From positions 40,197 through 104,196 of the forward strand of contig CBFCZV010000002.1 of assembly GCA_965602855.1 (NCBI GenBank): a stretch of DNA of 64,000 nucleotides, written 5' to 3'. Origin of the DNA: LH-M37 sp965602855 (lineage in GTDB: Bacteria > Pseudomonadota > Gammaproteobacteria > SZUA-229). Below the pieces are notes generated by a model that was not told the origin of the DNA, ran no database searches, and saw only the letters and a list, made by a program, of their open reading frames with translations. Position numbers and translations under genes: made by a program. Of this stretch, positions 24,520 through 33,222 are shown one piece after another; position 1 is the first letter of the stretch, and each line of letters starts with the position of its first letter.

Positions 24520-25113
24520 ATGACAGATCGTCAGGCAAGTGTTGAGCGAAACACGCTGGAAACCCAGATCAAGGTTCAGGTGAATCTTGATGGTACCGGC
24601 ACATGCAAATTGAATACAGGCGTACCTTTTCTTGAGCACATGCTCGATCAGGTTGCGCGCCACGGTTTGATTGATCTGGAAATTGAAGCCAAAGGTGATC
24701 TGGAGATCGATGCGCATCACACGGTTGAAGATATTGGTATTACCCTTGGGCAGGCGGTTGCCAAGGCAGTCGGCGATAAAAAAGGTATCGTTCGATACGG
24801 TCATGCTTATGTGCCGCTGGACGAGGCGCTATCACGCGTGGTTATCGACTTTTCCGGTCGCCCCGGCCTAGAGCATAGGGTGAAATATCCGCGTGCCAGC
24901 ATTGGCGACTTTGAAACCGATCTGTTGCACGAGTTTTTCCAGGGCTTCGTCAACCACGCCGATGTCAGTTTGCACATTGATAATATCAGTGGTGACAACT
25001 CGCATCACATTGCGGAGACCGTGTTCAAGGCCTTTGGTCGTGCTGTGCGCATGGCGCTGTCGGCTGATCCTCGTATGGCAGGTATCATGCCGAGCACCAA
25101 GGGAGCGTTATAA
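24520..25113 (+). CDS. hisB: Imidazoleglycerol-phosphate dehydratase
   Basis: Removes water from IGP to form imidazole acetol-phosphate in histidine synthesis. It is the monofunctional form (197 residues, no phosphatase domain). Metal-binding repeats are visible: FLEHMLDQVARHG, DAHHTVEDIGI, DLLHEFFQGFVNHA and NSHHIAETVFKAFGR. ATG 24520 was chosen because GGAGAT lies five bases upstream and family members start with a short leader before ASVERNTLETQI; the ATG at 24499 lacks a ribosome-binding site. Confidence 0.95.
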   Translation: MTDRQASVERNTLETQIKVQVNLDGTGTCKLNTGVPFLEHMLDQVARHGLIDLEIEAKGDLEIDAHHTVEDIGITLGQAVAKAVGDKKGIVRYGHAYVPLDEALSRVVIDFSGRPGLEHRVKYPRASIGDFETDLLHEFFQGFVNHADVSLHIDNISGDNSHHIAETVFKAFGRAVRMALSADPRMAGIMPSTKGAL

Positions 25114-25118
25114 AGCCA

Positions 25119-25781
25119 ATGTCGTTGATAGCTGTTGTCGATTACGGCATGGGTAACCTGCGTTCCGTATCAAAAGCTTTAGAGCACGTGGCGAGTTCGG
25201 ATCAGAAGGTCAAAGTGACTTCTGATCCGGCAGATATTGCCGCTGCTGACCACGTGGTTTTTCCCGGTCAGGGTGCGGCGCGTGATTGTATGCTGGAATT
25301 AAAACAACGTGGTTTGATTGAGCCGGTGCTTAAGGCCGCTAGAGAAAAGCCATTTTTTGGTATTTGTATGGGCATGCAGGTCCTGCTGGCGCACAGTAAA
25401 GAAAACGAAGGTGTTGATTGCATGGGGCTGTACGATGGCGAAGTGCGTTTTTTCGGTACCGCCTTTGATGACAATAATATTGATGCAAAAAAAGAAGGGC
25501 TAAAAATTCCACACATGGGCTGGAATCAAGTTCATCAGACTCAGGCACACCCTTTATGGAATGGTGTTGAGCAGGATAGCCGTTTCTATTTTGTGCATAG
25601 TTATTATGTGTCACCAGAAGATGAAGCCATTGCCGCTGGAAAAACTGATTTTGGTATCAACTTTGTTTCGGCGGTTGCGCGAGACAATGTTTTTGCCACT
25701 CAGTTTCATCCTGAAAAAAGTGCGGCTGATGGTTTGCAGTTGTTAGAGAATTTTACTCGCTGGAATGGCAGCGTAAGTTAA
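25119..25781 (+). CDS. hisH: Imidazole glycerol phosphate synthase, glutaminase subunit
   Basis: Class I glutamine amidotransferase that feeds ammonia to HisF. The nucleophile is in FGICMGMQVLL (Cys near residue 84), and the His-Glu pair is in ATQFHPEKSAADG near the C-terminus; the oxyanion region PGQGAARDCM is also present. 220 residues. It follows hisB after five bases. Confidence 0.96.
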   Translation: MSLIAVVDYGMGNLRSVSKALEHVASSDQKVKVTSDPADIAAADHVVFPGQGAARDCMLELKQRGLIEPVLKAAREKPFFGICMGMQVLLAHSKENEGVDCMGLYDGEVRFFGTAFDDNNIDAKKEGLKIPHMGWNQVHQTQAHPLWNGVEQDSRFYFVHSYYVSPEDEAIAAGKTDFGINFVSAVARDNVFATQFHPEKSAADGLQLLENFTRWNGSVS

Positions 25782-25801
25782 CAAAGAAAGGTTAAATACT
25801 C

Positions 25802-26536
25802 ATGTTACTAATCCCCGCGATTGATTTAAAAGATGGCCAATGCGTACGTTTACGTCAGGGCAAAATGGAAGACAGCACGGTTTTTTCTGATGACCCCGTT
25901 GCCATGGCTGGGCGTTGGGTAGAAGCAGGCACCAAACGTTTGCACATTGTTGATCTCGATGGTGCCTTTGCTGGCAAACCAAAAAATGCCGGCGTGATCA
26001 ACGAAATCGCCAGTGCTTATCCTGAAATTGATATTCAGATTGGTGGTGGTATTCGTGATGATGAGACTATTTCGGCTTATCTCGATGCTGGTGTGCGTTA
26101 CGTGATTATTGGTACTAAAGCCGTAAATGAACCCCATTTTATTGGTGAGGTTTGTGCCGAGTTTACCAACCACATTATTGTTGGCCTGGATGCCAAAGAT
26201 GGTAAAGTCGCGGTTGATGGCTGGTCAAAATTATCCAAACACGATGTTATCGATATGGCTCAGCGTTTTGAAGATGATGGTGTTGCTGCCATTGTTTATA
26301 CCGATATTTCACGCGATGGCATGATGCAGGGTGTTAATGTTGAAGCTACAGTGAAACTCGCGCAGGCGGTTAATATTCCCGTGATTGCCTCCGGTGGAAT
26401 CACCAATATGGACGACATCAAGGCACTGAGTGCGGTTGAAGATGAAGGAATTATGGGTGCGATTACTGGTCGTGCGATCTATGATGGTTCGATTGATTTA
26501 GCCGAATGCCAGGCTTGGCTGGATGCGCAGAACTAA
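25802..26536 (+). CDS. hisA: ProFAR isomerase (HisA)
   Basis: Isomerises ProFAR to PRFAR on a TIM barrel. The N-terminal catalytic Asp is in PAIDLKDGQCVRL, and the second is in GLDAKDGKVAVDGW near residue 130. Phosphate-binding glycine motifs are QIGGGIRDDET and ASGGITNMDDI. 244 residues with AAAGAAAGG upstream as ribosome-binding site; two bases separate it from hisF. Confidence 0.96.
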   Translation: MLLIPAIDLKDGQCVRLRQGKMEDSTVFSDDPVAMAGRWVEAGTKRLHIVDLDGAFAGKPKNAGVINEIASAYPEIDIQIGGGIRDDETISAYLDAGVRYVIIGTKAVNEPHFIGEVCAEFTNHIIVGLDAKDGKVAVDGWSKLSKHDVIDMAQRFEDDGVAAIVYTDISRDGMMQGVNVEATVKLAQAVNIPVIASGGITNMDDIKALSAVEDEGIMGAITGRAIYDGSIDLAECQAWLDAQN

Positions 26537-26538
26537 TC

Positions 26539-27312
26539 ATGCCACTTGCTAAAAGAATTATTCCCTGCCTCGACGTTAGAGACGGTCGCGTTGTAAAAGG
26601 CGTGCAGTTTGTCGATATTCGAGATGCTGGTGATCCGGTCGAAGTCGCCCGTCGTTACGACAAGGAAGGCGCAGATGAAATCACTTTTCTGGATATCACC
26701 GCCAGCTCTGACAACCGCGAAACCATTGTGCATGTGGTCGAGCGTGTTGCCGAAGAAGTTTTTATTCCGTTGACCGTAGGTGGTGGTATTCGCTACGTCG
26801 AAGACGTACAGCGCATGTTGAATGCCGGTGCCGATAAAGTAGCGATTAACACCGCCGCTGTTTTTAATCCTGAATTTGTCAAAGAAGCCTCAGATCGCGT
26901 TGGCTCGCAATGCATCGTCGTTGCGATTGATGCCAAGAAGGTCAGTAGCGAGGGCGAGCCAAATCGCTGGGAAATATTTACCCACGGTGGTCGCAAGAAA
27001 ACCGGGCTGGATGCCATCGAATGGGCGGTAAAAATGGCTGACTTCGGTGCCGGTGAGATTTTATTGACCAGCATGGATAGAGACGGTACTAAGATTGGTT
27101 TTGATCTGGAACTAACTCGTGCCATTGCCGAGGCTGTACCCGTGCCGGTGATTGCATCCGGCGGTGTCGGCAACCTCGACCATCTGGCCGAAGGCGTGCT
27201 GGAAGGCAAGGCCGATGCCGTACTGGCCGCCAGTATTTTTCATTTTGCAGAATACACTGTTGGCGAGGCCAAGCAGAAAATGGCTGATCGCGGTATCGAG
27301 GTGCGCCTGTAA
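26539..27312 (+). CDS. hisF: Imidazole glycerol phosphate synthase, cyclase subunit
   Basis: Closes the imidazole ring using ammonia from HisH, yielding IGP and AICAR. Catalytic Asp residues are in RIIPCLDVRDGRVVKG and VVAIDAKKV. Two phosphate sites read TVGGGIRYVEDV and ASGGVGNLDHL. The start at 26539 gives 257 residues, the usual size, and lies two bases after the hisA stop. Confidence 0.97.
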   Translation: MPLAKRIIPCLDVRDGRVVKGVQFVDIRDAGDPVEVARRYDKEGADEITFLDITASSDNRETIVHVVERVAEEVFIPLTVGGGIRYVEDVQRMLNAGADKVAINTAAVFNPEFVKEASDRVGSQCIVVAIDAKKVSSEGEPNRWEIFTHGGRKKTGLDAIEWAVKMADFGAGEILLTSMDRDGTKIGFDLELTRAIAEAVPVPVIASGGVGNLDHLAEGVLEGKADAVLAASIFHFAEYTVGEAKQKMADRGIEVRL

Positions 27313-27325
27313 AAGGCGGTGAACT

Positions 27326-27715
27326 ATGTCAGAAGTATGGCTGGATGAAATTCGATTTAATGATGATGGCTTGATCCCTGTCATCGCACAGGATGCTGAA
27401 TCGGGCAAAGTGCTGATGTTCGCCTGGATGAGTCGCGAGTCACTGAAGCTGACCGCCGAGAAAAAAGAAGCGGTTTACTGGTCGCGTTCGCGCCAGAAGC
27501 TCTGGCACAAGGGTGAAGAATCCGGTCACGTTCAGCGGGTTGAGCAGATGTATTTCGACTGTGATGAGGACGTGATCCTGCTAAAAGTGAGGCAGGCCGG
27601 TGGTATTGCATGCCATACTGGCCGTGAAAGCTGCTTTTATCGCCAGTTACAGGGCGATGAGTGGGTCGAAGTTGAGAATGTAATCAAAGACCCGAAAGAT
27701 ATATATGGTAAATGA
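27326..27715 (+). CDS. hisI: Phosphoribosyl-AMP cyclohydrolase
   Basis: Opens the adenine ring of PR-AMP, the third step of histidine synthesis. Zn/Mg-binding parts are FDCDEDVILLKV and GIACHTGRESCFYR, and the substrate region is FAWMSRESL with AVYWSRSRQKLWHKGEESGH. It is the stand-alone form; the pyrophosphohydrolase is the separate hisE, which overlaps by four bases. Confidence 0.96.
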   Translation: MSEVWLDEIRFNDDGLIPVIAQDAESGKVLMFAWMSRESLKLTAEKKEAVYWSRSRQKLWHKGEESGHVQRVEQMYFDCDEDVILLKVRQAGGIACHTGRESCFYRQLQGDEWVEVENVIKDPKDIYGK

Positions 27716-28032
27716 TAATGAGTGATCAAACCCTTCAACAGCTGGCAGAAATCCTTGAGCAGCGTAAAACGGCAGAGGCTGATTCGTCCTACGTGGCCAG
27801 TCTCTATCATAAGGGTTTGGATGCTATACTCAAAAAGGTAGGCGAAGAAGCCACCGAGACGGTGATGGCGGCAAAGGATGGTGATAAAGACAAGCTGGTT
27901 TATGAAGTTGCCGATCTCTGGTTTCACACGATGGTGCTGTTGGCGAACGAAGGTTTGAAGCCCGATGATGTTTTGCAGGAACTGGCCAGACGCTTTGGTG
28001 TTTCTGGGCTGGATGAGAAAGCTTCACGCTAA
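27712..28032 (+). CDS. hisE: Phosphoribosyl-ATP pyrophosphohydrolase
   Basis: Cleaves PR-ATP to PR-AMP in histidine synthesis. An all-alpha MazG-like fold of 106 residues with the metal motif KKVGEEATETVMAAKDGD...YEVADLWFH. The first ATG overlaps the hisI stop (ATGA); a second ATG at 27718 is also possible. It is the last his gene in the cluster; hisG, hisD and hisC are not in the window. Confidence 0.95.
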   Translation: MIMSDQTLQQLAEILEQRKTAEADSSYVASLYHKGLDAILKKVGEEATETVMAAKDGDKDKLVYEVADLWFHTMVLLANEGLKPDDVLQELARRFGVSGLDEKASR

Positions 28033-28061
28033 ATTTTAATTTAAGTCGAGAGAGAAAAGAA

Positions 28062-28283
28062 ATGGGTATTAGTATTTGGCAGTTATTGATTGTTCTGGGT
28101 ATCGTCGTTTTATTATTCGGTACAAAAAAATTGCGTAATCTGGGCGGTGATATTGGCTCTGCGGTAAAGGGTTTTAAATCGGCCGTTAAAGAAGGCACCG
28201 ATAGCGCAAACGAGCAGATTGAAGAAAATGAAAGCAAAGTCGTTGATTCTGAAGTAGAAACCAAAGACAAGGATAAAGTTTAA
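28062..28283 (+). CDS. tatA: Twin-arginine translocase subunit TatA
   Basis: A 73-residue pore-forming subunit of the Tat export system. It has one N-terminal membrane helix (IWQLLIVLGIVVLLFGTKKL) with the FGTKKLRNLG hinge, followed by an amphipathic helix (GSAVKGFKSAVKEG) and a charged tail. It lies 29 bases after hisE; his-tat order is common in gammaproteobacteria. Confidence 0.95.
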   Translation: MGISIWQLLIVLGIVVLLFGTKKLRNLGGDIGSAVKGFKSAVKEGTDSANEQIEENESKVVDSEVETKDKDKV

Positions 28284-28330
28284 TTCTCCTGATTTAATTA
28301 TTCAGGGTCTGTACGCAGGCAAAAAATATT

Positions 28331-28681
28331 ATGTTTGACGTTGGTTTTTGGGAAATATTTTTAATCATGATTTTGGCGCTGGTTGTGATCGGCCCGGAAC
28401 GCCTACCCGGTGCAGCGCGTACTCTGGGTTTATGGATAGGTAAGGGGCGTCGATACGTCGAAGGCGTAAAAAGTGAAGTCGAACAGCAATTTGATATTTC
28501 CGAGTTCAAGCGCGTCATTCACAATCAAGAGATCCAGCTCAATGAATTACAGCAGAAAGTTAACCAGTCAGTCAACGTGAGCGCCGATGACCTGCTGGAT
28601 TCAAATGAGCAAGTTCATGATATTGAGGAAGAAACGCCTGCTGCTGAAGAAAGCGCTAAACCGACGAAATCTCCTGAATAA
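28331..28681 (+). CDS. tatB: Twin-arginine translocase subunit TatB
   Basis: Part of the TatBC receptor that binds twin-arginine signal peptides. The start MFDVGFWEIFLIMILALVVIGPERLP is the TatB signature (membrane helix then GPERLP hinge), followed by an amphipathic helix and an acidic, disordered tail. 116 residues. Confidence 0.95.
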   Translation: MFDVGFWEIFLIMILALVVIGPERLPGAARTLGLWIGKGRRYVEGVKSEVEQQFDISEFKRVIHNQEIQLNELQQKVNQSVNVSADDLLDSNEQVHDIEEETPAAEESAKPTKSPE

Positions 28682-28774
28682 AATATTTCAAGCTTATTAA
28701 ATTTCAATACTCAATTTCTGATCATGACATTATGGCCATCTCCGACCACTCCAAACTTTAAGATATTGAAATAA

Positions 28775-29656
28775 GTGGAAGATCAAAACCAGGAAAATAA
28801 TGCCCCCGAACAGGGCCTGATGGAACATCTGGCTGAGTTGCGCGATCGCCTGATGTGGATCGTGCTGGTCATTCTTGTTGCTTTTCTGATTTTATTTGTC
28901 TTTTCAGAAGATATTTTCAGTTTTGCCGCGGGCCCTTTGCTGGCACAAATGCCCGAAGGCACTTCGATGATTGCCACCGGTGTGACTTCGCCGTTTCTGG
29001 TGCCACTTAAATTAGCCCTGTTATTGTCGGTTCTATTGACTATCCCGCACACCCTGCACCAGATGTGGGGGTTCATTGCCCCCGGTTTATACATACACGA
29101 AAAACGCCTGGCGGTGCCCTTGTTAACCTCCAGCGTATTGCTGTTTTATTGCGGCATTGCTTTTGCGCATTTTATTATCCTGCCTATTTTGTTCAAATTT
29201 TTTCTCGGAGTGACACCAGCTGGTGTTGAGGTGATGACTGACATTGGTCAGTATCTGGATTTTGTCATTGCCATATTTTTTGCTTTTGGTTTGGCTTTTG
29301 AAATTCCAGTAGCCACTTTTTTACTGATTGCCGCTGGCGCTACTACGCCCGCACGACTGGGTGAAAAACGTCCGTATATTGTGGTCGGTGCTTTTGTTGT
29401 CGGTATGATGATCACACCCCCCGATGTGATTTCACAAACACTGCTGGCTGTCCCCATGCTGCTTCTATTTGAAGCCGGTTTGATTATGGCGCGTATTTTC
29501 CTCAAGGAAAGAATTGCCCAAACAGAAGCAGATGCCGAAGAGGCAGATTACGATATTGTTGAAGAAGAATCTGGCTATCAAAGCCAGGATGAAGTGGACA
29601 AGATGTTCGATGAGATGGATCAGATAGAAGCTGAAAATGACAGCGATAAGGATTAA
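28775..29656 (+). CDS. tatC: Twin-arginine translocase subunit TatC
   Basis: Six-helix membrane receptor for twin-arginine signal peptides. Signature parts are MEHLAELRDRLMW at the N-terminus, FIAPGLYIHEKR and the PxxF-type loop between helices, and FGLAFEIPVATFLL with its conserved membrane Glu. 293 residues with an unusually long acidic C-terminal tail of about 50 residues. The start is GTG at 28775 with a weak ribosome-binding site; an internal ATG at the MEHLAEL stretch is an alternative. Confidence 0.94.
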   Translation: MEDQNQENNAPEQGLMEHLAELRDRLMWIVLVILVAFLILFVFSEDIFSFAAGPLLAQMPEGTSMIATGVTSPFLVPLKLALLLSVLLTIPHTLHQMWGFIAPGLYIHEKRLAVPLLTSSVLLFYCGIAFAHFIILPILFKFFLGVTPAGVEVMTDIGQYLDFVIAIFFAFGLAFEIPVATFLLIAAGATTPARLGEKRPYIVVGAFVVGMMITPPDVISQTLLAVPMLLLFEAGLIMARIFLKERIAQTEADAEEADYDIVEEESGYQSQDEVDKMFDEMDQIEAENDSDKD

Positions 29657-29742
29657 TTCTCGCCGATACCTTCATGTGCACAGCGCGATAGTGTAAAATT
29701 TGCCGCAATGAAAAAAGACACAAAACGACAGGAAAAAGCATA

Positions 29743-31281
29743 GTGGCCGAAACAAGAATTGTACCTCGCAGGCCGACCGTCCTGATCATCCTTGACGGCT
29801 TTGGTGTTAACCCCAGCCGCATCAATAATGCGGTTCAGGAGGCCAATACCCCAAGGCTGGACGAATATTTTTCCAAAAATCCGCATACCACGCTGGATGC
29901 CTGTGGCGAAGCCGTGGGCTTGCCCGATGGTCAAATGGGCAACTCCGAAGTAGGTCATATGACACTGGGCTGTGGTGCGGTGATGCGTCAGGATCTAGTT
30001 CGCATCAATGACGAAATCGAAAGTGGTGAATTTTTTGAGAATGCGGCACTGGTTGCAGCAATCGAAGATGCCAGCGCTCGCGAACGTCCAGTGCATCTGG
30101 TCGGTCTGGTTTCCGATGGTGGTGTACACAGTCATATCGGACACTTATTAGCATTGATCAAAATGTGCATGGATCGTAAAGCGAAGCCCGTGGTACACAT
30201 GATCACCGATGGCCGTGATACTGCACAAATGTCCGCCATGGTTTATTTGAATGATCTGGAATGTGCACTGGAAGATGCTGGTGGATGTATTGCTACCGTA
30301 TCTGGTCGCTACTATGCCATGGATAGAGATAATCGATGGGATCGAACCGAGATGGCATGGAAGGCGATGGTAGAGGGTGAAGGCATACACGCTGAAAATG
30401 CGCGCTATGCGATTGAAACCGCCTATGCACACAATGAAACAGATGAGTTCATCAAGCCCACTGTACTCGCAGATGCAGAGCAGATTGAGTCGGGTGATAG
30501 CGTTATCTTCTTCAACTTCCGCAATGACCGTCCACGTCAATTGGCAGCTGCATTAAGTCAGGCTGATTTTGATTCCTTTAAATTAGGCGGTTATGTCGGC
30601 GCAACCGTTACCTGTTTAACAGAATACGACCCCGAGTTTTTGCTGCCGATTGGTTATGCACCAGAGCGTCCACAATCGACAGTGGCCTCGGTAGTGAGTC
30701 GTGCCGGTTACAAACAACTGCACTGCGCTGAAACTGAAAAGTATGCGCACGTTACTTACTTCTTCAATGGTGGTAAGAAAAAACCTTTCGCTGGTGAAGA
30801 TCACATCATGATCAATTCACCCGATGTGCCCACTTACGATAAACAGCCAGAAATGAGCGCAGCGGAAGTCGCCGATACGATTATCGATGCCATAGAAAAA
30901 CGCGAACACAGTTTCATTATGGTCAACTTCGCTAACGGTGATATGGTTGGTCACACCGCCGTACGTGATGCGGTTATCATGGCAGTAGAAGCGTTGGACA
31001 AAGAAGTCGGTCGTGTACTCGATGCTGCGGTTGAACATGAATATTCAGTCGTACTCACCGCCGATCATGGTAATTGTGATGAGATGGTTGATCCGGTAAC
31101 ACAGGAGCCACACACACAACATACTTTGTATCCTGTTCCCTGTTTGGTTATTGATGAAAAGAACTGGCACTTGAGGCCAGGTGCTTCTTTGAGTTCGATT
31201 GCACCCACAGTGTTGCAGTTAATGGGTTTGCAACAAGCGCCAACGATGACTGGGAAGTCGTTGTTGATGAGAGAGTATTAG
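29743..31281 (+). CDS. gpmI: 2,3-bisphosphoglycerate-independent phosphoglycerate mutase
   Basis: Interconverts 3- and 2-phosphoglycerate with two Mn2+ ions. The phosphoserine nucleophile is in DGQMGNSEVGHMTLG near residue 66. Other metal ligands are in the N-terminal ILDGFG, in NFANGDMVGHT and in LTADHGNCDEM. 512 residues is typical. The start is GTG at 29743 preceded by AGGAAA. Confidence 0.97.
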   Translation: MAETRIVPRRPTVLIILDGFGVNPSRINNAVQEANTPRLDEYFSKNPHTTLDACGEAVGLPDGQMGNSEVGHMTLGCGAVMRQDLVRINDEIESGEFFENAALVAAIEDASARERPVHLVGLVSDGGVHSHIGHLLALIKMCMDRKAKPVVHMITDGRDTAQMSAMVYLNDLECALEDAGGCIATVSGRYYAMDRDNRWDRTEMAWKAMVEGEGIHAENARYAIETAYAHNETDEFIKPTVLADAEQIESGDSVIFFNFRNDRPRQLAAALSQADFDSFKLGGYVGATVTCLTEYDPEFLLPIGYAPERPQSTVASVVSRAGYKQLHCAETEKYAHVTYFFNGGKKKPFAGEDHIMINSPDVPTYDKQPEMSAAEVADTIIDAIEKREHSFIMVNFANGDMVGHTAVRDAVIMAVEALDKEVGRVLDAAVEHEYSVVLTADHGNCDEMVDPVTQEPHTQHTLYPVPCLVIDEKNWHLRPGASLSSIAPTVLQLMGLQQAPTMTGKSLLMREY

Positions 31282-31298
31282 ACTCTTCTCATTATTTG

Positions 31299-31318
31299 TC
31301 ATCTCGAACGCATGTGAG
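31299..31318. repeat. Dispersed repeat, family B, copy 1
   Basis: TCATCTCGAACGCATGTGAG recurs with five transitions at 56389-56408. Both copies are intergenic. The first continues into AGATCT, partly palindromic with the start of the motif, so it resembles a REP-type sequence. Confidence 0.5.
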
Positions 31319-31342
31319 AGATCTAGTTTTTTGAACTTGTAG

Positions 31343-31360
31343 GTGCGAATTCATTCGCAC
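31343..31360. repeat. Perfect palindrome in the gpmI-methyltransferase gap
   Basis: GTGCGAATTCATTCGCAC has perfect 8-base arms around TC. It lies in the same 150-base gap as the family B repeat. It resembles small intergenic palindromes common in gammaproteobacteria; only one copy was noticed here. Confidence 0.5.
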
Positions 31361-31432
31361 GGCGCAGTTTAAAACAGCAACCATGTTCGAATAAATTTGA
31401 ACCTATAGGTTAACAGTGCTTACTGACTTGCC

Positions 31433-32365
31433 GTGCCATCCATCTCATCACTAATAGATTTCAAATCAAATAATCTCAATGGTGTCGAACAATGCCGCCG
31501 ACTCTTCCATGGTCGTGGCCATGCCTACAAAGGCCTCGAACACATTAGCATCGACTGGCTACCACCCGTTGCATTAATCACTCTCTACAAAGAAGAAGAT
31601 AAAAGCAATTTAGAATCAATTGCTGAATTATTAAAATCAAAACTACCCGATTGCCGTTCTGTGCAAGTTCAATACCGTTGCCGCCATATGTCACCTTTTG
31701 AAATATTATGGGGTGATGAAATCACTGAACTGGTGGTAGAAGAATCGGGTTTAAAATACCAGCTCCGTTTGGGTGCGACACAAAATACCGGTTTTTTTCT
31801 TGATATGGTCAACGGACATGACTGGGTGCGGCAACATGCGCAGGGTAAACGTGTGCTTAATTTGTTTGCTTACACCTGTGCTTTTTCTGTGGGGGCGCTA
31901 GCGGGCGGCGCTGAGCATGTGTTGAATATTGATATTAGCAAAGCGGCGCTGAGTCGGGGGCGGGATAATCATCGGCTCAATGTGCAGGATACTAAGCGGG
32001 TGGCTTTTGAAGGTGTCGATATTTTTAAATCATTCTCACGGATAAAAAAACGTGGACCTTATGATTTGTTGATTTGTGATCCACCTAGTTTGCAAAAAGG
32101 TAGTGTTGATATTGAGCGCGATTACAAAAAGATTATTCGCCGTATTCCTGAGTTTATGAATTCTGGTAGTCTATTAATGCTTTGTCTCAATTCGCCAGAT
32201 CTGAGCGAAAGCTTTCTTTTTGATACAGTTGCCGATGAATGCCCTGATTGTGTTTTTAAAGAAAGGATCGCTGCGCCTGATGTGTTTCGAGAAGCGGTTC
32301 CTGGTAAGGGTTTGAAAGTGCTCGTGTTTGAATATTTCTTAAAGAGTGATAAAAACAATGCTTGA
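31433..32365 (+). CDS. Class I SAM-dependent methyltransferase, RlmI/RlmK-like
   Basis: A 310-residue methyltransferase. The SAM-binding motif is VLNLFAYTCAFSVGAL near residue 140, followed by an acidic strand end (NIDISKAALSRGRDNHRLN), and the catalytic DPPSLQKG motif is near residue 218. These are typical of 23S rRNA methyltransferases RlmI/RlmK/L. The N-terminal 100 residues (RLFHGRGHAYKGLEHI) do not look like a PUA domain. The start GTG at 31433 is the first possible one after an in-frame TGA at 31424. Target base not determinable. Confidence 0.8.
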   Translation: MPSISSLIDFKSNNLNGVEQCRRLFHGRGHAYKGLEHISIDWLPPVALITLYKEEDKSNLESIAELLKSKLPDCRSVQVQYRCRHMSPFEILWGDEITELVVEESGLKYQLRLGATQNTGFFLDMVNGHDWVRQHAQGKRVLNLFAYTCAFSVGALAGGAEHVLNIDISKAALSRGRDNHRLNVQDTKRVAFEGVDIFKSFSRIKKRGPYDLLICDPPSLQKGSVDIERDYKKIIRRIPEFMNSGSLLMLCLNSPDLSESFLFDTVADECPDCVFKERIAAPDVFREAVPGKGLKVLVFEYFLKSDKNNA

Positions 32366-32780
32366 ATATGTCCTGTTCCATGAAGAGTTATTTAAGTCTT
32401 TCGTTGACTGGTTGAAATCGAAAGGTGTTTCAACTGAGACAAGGTCAGATAATGAAGATGAATCTTATGTAATAAAAATCCCTGAAGATCTGGATGATGA
32501 TTTGCTAGATGAGATAGATGAAAAATATGATGCTTTGATGGATATGAATCAACAAATGGTTAACGATGAGGAAAAGGAAAGCCAGCAGGGCCACCACATG
32601 GCTGGGATTGTTGTGGCATTGAAAGATGGTTCGATTTCCTATGCCGATGTTGATCCGGATTTATTGGGGCGAGTTATGAGTGCGATTTCACCAGAAGAGC
32701 TTGGAGAGATTGTTGCTGCGATTGCTGATGCAGTGGAAAACCCTAAAGATAAAGCTTATTGTCAGCGAGTAAGAGAATAG
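32358..32780 (+). CDS. Acidic hypothetical protein (140 aa)
   Basis: A soluble, very acidic protein (MLEYVLFHEELFKSFVDWL, then EDLDDDLLDEIDEKYDALM). The C-terminal half (MAGIVVALKDGSISYADVDPDLLGRVM) has a regular fold of unknown type. I do not recognise a family. ATG 32358 overlaps the end of the methyltransferase gene by 8 bases; GTG 32346 would add four residues. It probably forms an operon with the methyltransferase and the DksA-like gene. Confidence 0.7.
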   Translation: MLEYVLFHEELFKSFVDWLKSKGVSTETRSDNEDESYVIKIPEDLDDDLLDEIDEKYDALMDMNQQMVNDEEKESQQGHHMAGIVVALKDGSISYADVDPDLLGRVMSAISPEELGEIVAAIADAVENPKDKAYCQRVRE

Positions 32781-32808
32781 GTGATAACCAAGTTGTAAGG
32801 ATAAGAAT

Positions 32809-32823
32809 ATGGATAGCCAATGA
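32809..32823 (+). other. Four-codon mini-frame before the DksA-like gene
   Basis: ATG GAT AGC CAA TGA follows a good ribosome-binding site (AAGGATAAG) and ends in TGA overlapping the ATG of the next gene (ATGA). The next gene's own site is weaker, so ribosomes may load here and restart. It may be chance. Confidence 0.35.
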
Positions 32824-33155
32824 ATAAAGAGGATATTAAAAAAATAAAAGAAAACCTTCTTCGCTTAAGGGCAGAGTTGCAGGAAATAGAAGAAACACTT
32901 CAGGAAACCAGCGAACCCGTTGAGCTGGATCAGACCAGAGTCGGCAGGCTTTCCCGCATGGATGCTATGCAATCACAGCAAATGGCACTGGAAACGGTCA
33001 GGCGACGTAAAGAAAACCTAGTAAAGATTGAAGGCGCATTACATCGTATAGAATCAGATGATTATGGCTGTTGTTTTGTATGCGGTGAAGAGATCGATGT
33101 TCATCGTCTTATGGCGGATCCAACCAGTACGCGTTGTATGGAATGCGTAGAGTAA
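32820..33155 (+). CDS. DksA/TraR-family zinc-finger protein
   Basis: A 111-residue protein with an N-terminal coiled coil (about residues 1-75) and a C4 zinc finger CFVCGEEI...RCMEC at the end, the layout of short DksA/TraR proteins that bind the RNA polymerase secondary channel. It is shorter than DksA (about 150) and longer than TraR (about 73). The coiled-coil tip, where DksA has its DxxDxA motif, reads RMDAMQSQQMA, so the acidic pair is incomplete. A role in modulating transcription is inferred. Confidence 0.8.
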   Translation: MNKEDIKKIKENLLRLRAELQEIEETLQETSEPVELDQTRVGRLSRMDAMQSQQMALETVRRRKENLVKIEGALHRIESDDYGCCFVCGEEIDVHRLMADPTSTRCMECVE

Positions 33156-33222
33156 TGAATTCAGTGGCTAGAAAATCGGCGCGATAGTCCTATCTTTAGA
33201 GCCAAATGTGATTACCTATTGA

